Assembly: GCA_031280855.1 (NCBI GenBank) | Contig: JAITGH010000146.1 | Span: 1-8,065 of the forward strand | Length of the DNA stretch: 8,065 nucleotides | Reading direction: 5' to 3' | Source of the DNA: Oscillospiraceae bacterium | GTDB lineage: Bacteria > Bacillota > Clostridia > Oscillospirales > Oscillospiraceae | Part shown: positions 6,148 to 8,065 of the stretch, piece by piece | How positions within the stretch are numbered: the stretch's first letter is position 1 | How the letters are laid out: each line of letters starts with the position of its first letter | Position numbers and translations under genes: made by a program | The notes under the pieces: generated by a model | The model's input: the letters and a program-made list of their open reading frames with translations, nothing else | Told to the model about the DNA's origin: nothing | Databases searched by the model: none

Positions 6148-6217
6148 TACAAACGTCGCTTGCTAGAGATACTTAACTCTAACACGTTTTATGCCGAAAT
6201 ATATTATGTGCCAATAT
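6122..6217. repeat. interrupted inverted repeat in the divergent region
   Basis: ATATTGGCACAT (6122-6133) is perfectly complementary to ATGTGCCAATAT (6206-6217). Further in, AATATATTT (6140-6148) matches AAATATATT (6197-6205). The left arm differs from the right only by six extra bases, TAGCGC (6134-6139). The 48 bases between the arms contain no gene. It may be a looping operator or the remains of a small palindromic element. Confidence 0.75.
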
Positions 6218-6230
6218 GTTAAGAATTGGC

Positions 6231-6259
6231 TTGACAAAACGCCCGCTTTTGAGTAAACT
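6231..6259 (+). promoter_or_regulatory. promoter of the yviE-fliW-csrA block
   Basis: A perfect -35 box TTGACA (6231-6236) is followed after 17 bases by TAAACT (6254-6259). The expected start near 6266 falls inside the ribosome binding site AAAGGAGGT (6262-6270), leaving a leader of only about 13 bases that keeps GAGGT. The yviE message would then be nearly leaderless, or a second upstream start is used. Confidence 0.65.
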
Positions 6260-6278
6260 GTAAAGGAGGTCTCTTTCT

Positions 6279-6863
6279 ATGAGGCTTAAGCAAATCGGTA
6301 TCGAGCAACAACGTTCCCTGATCGGGCTGAACGTTACCCCGGCGAAGCTCGAGATCACCAACAACGTTCGACGCATCAAAAGCGCGAACATGGAGCTATC
6401 GACTCCTAAGATCAGCGGCATCGAGCCGCCCGCGTTTACGCTTGACTTCTCCGCACTGATGTCCGATTTCGGGAACAAAAGCGCGCCCGAATTCACACAG
6501 TCTGCGGGTCAGGAGGCTTCCGCCGCCTGTATGCAGGGCGTCGCGAAGACCTCGTCCGACGGCGATTACCTCGCCTCGACGGAGTTCCCCGGAAATCGCG
6601 TTGCCGAGCTTCAAAAGCGCGACAATCAAGCTCAGGAGCACGACTTCAACGTCGGCGTGACTCCGCGCAATCCTCCGGACATTAGCTGGGATGAGCTTTC
6701 CATTCCGCAGGTCAAATGGTCGAAGCCGGATCTTCAACTGGAGTGGGACGAGGATTACATGCCGGAGGTCACCGCCTCTCGCGCCGATGTCGAGGTCTAC
6801 TTGCAGAACAGCACGAAGATGAAGATCTCTGTCACGGAGCCCAATAACGACGTATACGCATGA
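6279..6863 (+). CDS. yviE: YviE-like protein, DUF6470 family
   Basis: The 194-aa product resembles Bacillus YviE (DUF6470), a protein of unknown function encoded just before fliW in flagellar operons. Visible family traits are short beta-like repeats with P-x-x-L-E-I or similar spacing at the N-terminus (TPAKLEI, 20-26). A middle part reads GDYLASTEFPGNRVAELQKRD, and FNVGVTP follows. The C-terminal half repeats proline/acidic/hydrophobic motifs (VKWSKPDLQLEW, MPEVTASRADVEVYL). No signal peptide or membrane segment is seen, so it is probably cytoplasmic. The ATG has AAAGGAGGT eight bases upstream. It is the first gene of its block here, whereas in Bacillus it follows flgL. A gap of 137 bases separates it from fliW. 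Confidence 0.8.
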   Translation: MRLKQIGIEQQRSLIGLNVTPAKLEITNNVRRIKSANMELSTPKISGIEPPAFTLDFSALMSDFGNKSAPEFTQSAGQEASAACMQGVAKTSSDGDYLASTEFPGNRVAELQKRDNQAQEHDFNVGVTPRNPPDISWDELSIPQVKWSKPDLQLEWDEDYMPEVTASRADVEVYLQNSTKMKISVTEPNNDVYA

Positions 6864-7000
6864 CTTAAAGCCTGTCCGGCATCCTCGACGTGCTGCACCT
6901 TGCGGTTAAACTTGCTAAAATCTGCGTCACGCGAGGATATCGGGCGGGCTTTTACAAGTTCCTAAAGATAAAACGGCATACATACAGAGAGGGGATCCAT

Positions 7001-7459
7001 ATGATAATACAAACTAAGCGATTCGGAGAGCTTGAGGTTGCGGAGTCCGATACCTGGCACTTCGACGGCGGACTTCCGGGGCTTGAGGACTACCGCGAGT
7101 TCACATTGCTGGAGCCGTCGGACAGCCGTCCCGTCGCGTGGCTGCAATCAACCGAGGAGAGCGCGATCTGCCTGCCCGTCACCCACACGTTCGAGGTTCT
7201 GCCGAGCTACGCGTTTGACGTTGACGCGGCGACCGAGTCGGAGCTTAGTCTCAGCGAGCCCGGTCAACTGCTTGTACTCAGCGTGCTGATAATCCCGGAG
7301 GACGTCACGCTCATGACGGCGAATCTTGCGGCACCGATACTTGTGAACACGGAGACGCGGCGCGGAAAGCAAGTCGTGTTATCCGGGGTCGATTACCCGG
7401 TTCGGTACCCGGTATTCGAGGACATGTGCCGACAGTTCTCAGCGGAGGTAAAGCGGTAA
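7001..7459 (+). CDS. fliW: flagellar assembly factor FliW
   Basis: This 152-aa cytoplasmic protein matches FliW in length and landmarks: MIIQTKRFGELEV at the start, the F-x-x-GLPGLEDYREFTLL segment (about 22-37), AFDVD (about 68-72), LSVLIIPED (about 91-99), MTANLAAPILVN (about 102-113) and KQVVL. FliW binds flagellin and also binds and inhibits CsrA, so free FliW tells the cell that flagellin has been exported. The start at 7001 is chosen because GAGAGGGGAT (6988-6997) stands just upstream and the family N-terminus begins here; a GTG-led frame from 6890 adds 37 residues unlike FliW. Its stop overlaps the csrA start (TAATG), the usual arrangement for this regulator and its antagonist. Confidence 0.95.
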   Translation: MIIQTKRFGELEVAESDTWHFDGGLPGLEDYREFTLLEPSDSRPVAWLQSTEESAICLPVTHTFEVLPSYAFDVDAATESELSLSEPGQLLVLSVLIIPEDVTLMTANLAAPILVNTETRRGKQVVLSGVDYPVRYPVFEDMCRQFSAEVKR

Positions 7460-7704
7460 TGCTTGTATTATCAAGGAAGATTAACGAGACATTGCGAATC
7501 GGCGACAACGTTCGCGTAACCGTACTGGGGATCGATGGCGGTACGGTGAAGCTTGGCATTGACGCGCCGCGCTCGCTTTCTATCGTGCGTGAGGAACTGA
7601 TCAAACAGACGGAAAGCGCGAACAAGGAAGCGGTAACGGCTCCGGCGGTTTTCCGAGCGGACGCGTTCCGCACTTCCGGGCGTACAGCCTCAAGCGATGA
7701 CTAA
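7459..7704 (+). CDS. csrA: carbon storage regulator CsrA
   Basis: The 81-aa product begins MLVLSRKINETLRIGDNV and continues VTVLGIDGGTVKLGIDAP and SIVREEL, the full CsrA core. CsrA is a dimeric RNA-binding protein that blocks ribosome binding sites with GGA motifs, classically the flagellin (hag) message in Firmicutes. The arginine of VREE, which contacts RNA, is present. The core ends near residue 58; about 20 polar residues follow, a longer tail than in many homologues. The start at 7459 fits the family N-terminus and GGAGGT (7444-7449), nine bases upstream; an earlier in-frame ATG at 7426 lies inside fliW. Its stop overlaps the next gene by eight bases. Confidence 0.95.
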   Translation: MLVLSRKINETLRIGDNVRVTVLGIDGGTVKLGIDAPRSLSIVREELIKQTESANKEAVTAPAVFRADAFRTSGRTASSDD

Positions 7705-8065
7705 CAGACTTTCCGCAACGGTCGGGAGGATCGTCAAGCCGAAGGGCATTAAGCGGCGCTGGCTCGCACGCAGCATTACGGTGACGTTTGCGATCGTCAT
7801 CGTCGGCGTGCTTGCGTATGCGTTCGCGATCAGCAGATACTACTACAGCGGTATGCAGGTAAGCCTGGTCATGAAGGCGCGTACCGCGACGGACTTCTTC
7901 GCGAACTACTCCACGCGCACTTATACCGAGTACTACCAAAGCGCGTATCTCTACACGGAGCGATTCGACGATCGCGATAAGCTGGAGCTTCAGTTCATCG
8001 GTCCGGGCGGCCGCATAGAAGCCTCCACGTACGGCATAACCGCAGGCAGCAGTCCTGACTCACCG
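7697..8065 (+). CDS. membrane sensor protein, probably a histidine kinase N-terminus (runs off right edge)
   Basis: The frame is open for 123 codons to the window edge. A basic N-terminus (VKPKGIKRRWLARS) precedes one membrane helix at about residues 27-46. An extracytoplasmic domain follows, beginning SRYYYSG and continuing through ARTATDFFANYSTRTYTEYYQSAYLY. It ends in the LELQFIGPGGRIEAST stretch, which looks like the sensor domain of clostridial two-component kinases, with HAMP and kinase domains expected beyond the window. The ATG lies inside the last codons of csrA (8-base overlap), which argues for coupled translation; no good ribosome binding site is seen before it. The kinase call is by resemblance only; a chemoreceptor or other sensor is possible. 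Confidence 0.65.
   Translation, partial: MTNRLSATVGRIVKPKGIKRRWLARSITVTFAIVIVGVLAYAFAISRYYYSGMQVSLVMKARTATDFFANYSTRTYTEYYQSAYLYTERFDDRDKLELQFIGPGGRIEASTYGITAGSSPDSP

Larger units (their letters stand above)
6031..6278. promoter_or_regulatory. AT-rich divergent control region between metF and yviE
   Basis: This 248-base gap separates the left-going C1 operon from the right-going flagellar block and is much richer in A and T than the genes. The rightward promoter at 6231-6259 is clear. For metF, a -10 candidate is TATACA (complement of 6062-6067) or TATGAT nearby, without a convincing -35, so an activator or alternative factor is possible. GTGAAT (6052-6057) and ATTCAC (6079-6084) form a 6-bp inverted repeat that brackets these candidates and could be an operator. 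The larger repeats are listed separately. Confidence 0.5.

Noticed and set aside
6179..6496. A 105-codon open frame on the minus strand across the control region
   Set aside because: It is antisense to the start of yviE, crosses the promoter and repeats, has no ribosome binding site and resembles nothing known.
6916..6940. Flagellar sigma-D (sigma-28) promoter before fliW (TAAA and GAGGATAT)
   Set aside because: The spacer is 13 bases instead of about 15 and the -10 box matches only 6 of 8 positions, too weak in a gap of this size.
6890..7000. A longer FliW start with 37 extra residues
   Set aside because: The extra part has no FliW resemblance and its GTG lacks a ribosome binding site, while 7001 has one and begins with the family N-terminus.

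Overview
The window looks like chromosome from a flagellated, anaerobic Gram-positive bacterium of the Clostridia. It is GC-rich, with strong AGGAGG-type ribosome binding sites. The evidence is gene content: the folate C1 (methyl-branch) enzymes formate-THF ligase, FchA cyclohydrolase, FolD and MetF beside a formate channel, and a yviE-fliW-csrA flagellar block as in Firmicutes. No rRNA, tRNA, CRISPR array, transposase or phage gene was seen.

Layout. (1) Positions 1-97, minus strand: the first 12 codons of a gene running off the left edge, probably homoserine dehydrogenase, with its own promoter and a TTG start. (2) 98-371: no gene recognised, but several inverted repeats, including a perfect 11-bp stem just behind the formate channel gene. 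(3) 372-6030, minus strand: a seven-gene block read right to left as metF, fhs, a 75-aa gene, a 67-aa gene, fchA, folD and an fnt/focA-type channel. Downstream of fhs the spacing is tight. A large hairpin follows metF and a weaker one follows fhs. (4) 6031-6278: an AT-rich divergent control region with an interrupted inverted repeat and a direct repeat of 21-bp period. (5) 6279-8065, plus strand: yviE (DUF6470), fliW, csrA and the start of a membrane sensor protein, probably a histidine kinase, running off the right edge. fliW/csrA and csrA/sensor overlap at their stop/start codons.

How the genes work together. Fhs, FchA, FolD and MetF are the four successive steps from formate to 5-methyl-THF, and the FNT channel can bring formate in or let it out. 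FolD lacks the lysine and glutamine normally required for its cyclohydrolase step, which fits the separate FchA encoded just upstream. The methyl-THF can feed acetyl-CoA synthesis or methionine; the neighbouring partial hom gene belongs to the methionine/threonine branch. On the right, FliW and CsrA are a protein antagonist and an RNA-binding regulator that usually tune flagellin synthesis.

Most unusual are the two small genes between fhs and fchA. They look like diverged paralogues. The first 42 bases of fchA occur twice, perfectly, and the extra copy now supplies the ribosome binding site of the second small gene. The junction lies exactly at a GGAGGTG shared by a ribosome binding site and fchA codons, the signature of a microhomology-driven tandem duplication or unequal exchange. 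A structured leader with no normal ribosome binding site in front of fhs also deserves attention.
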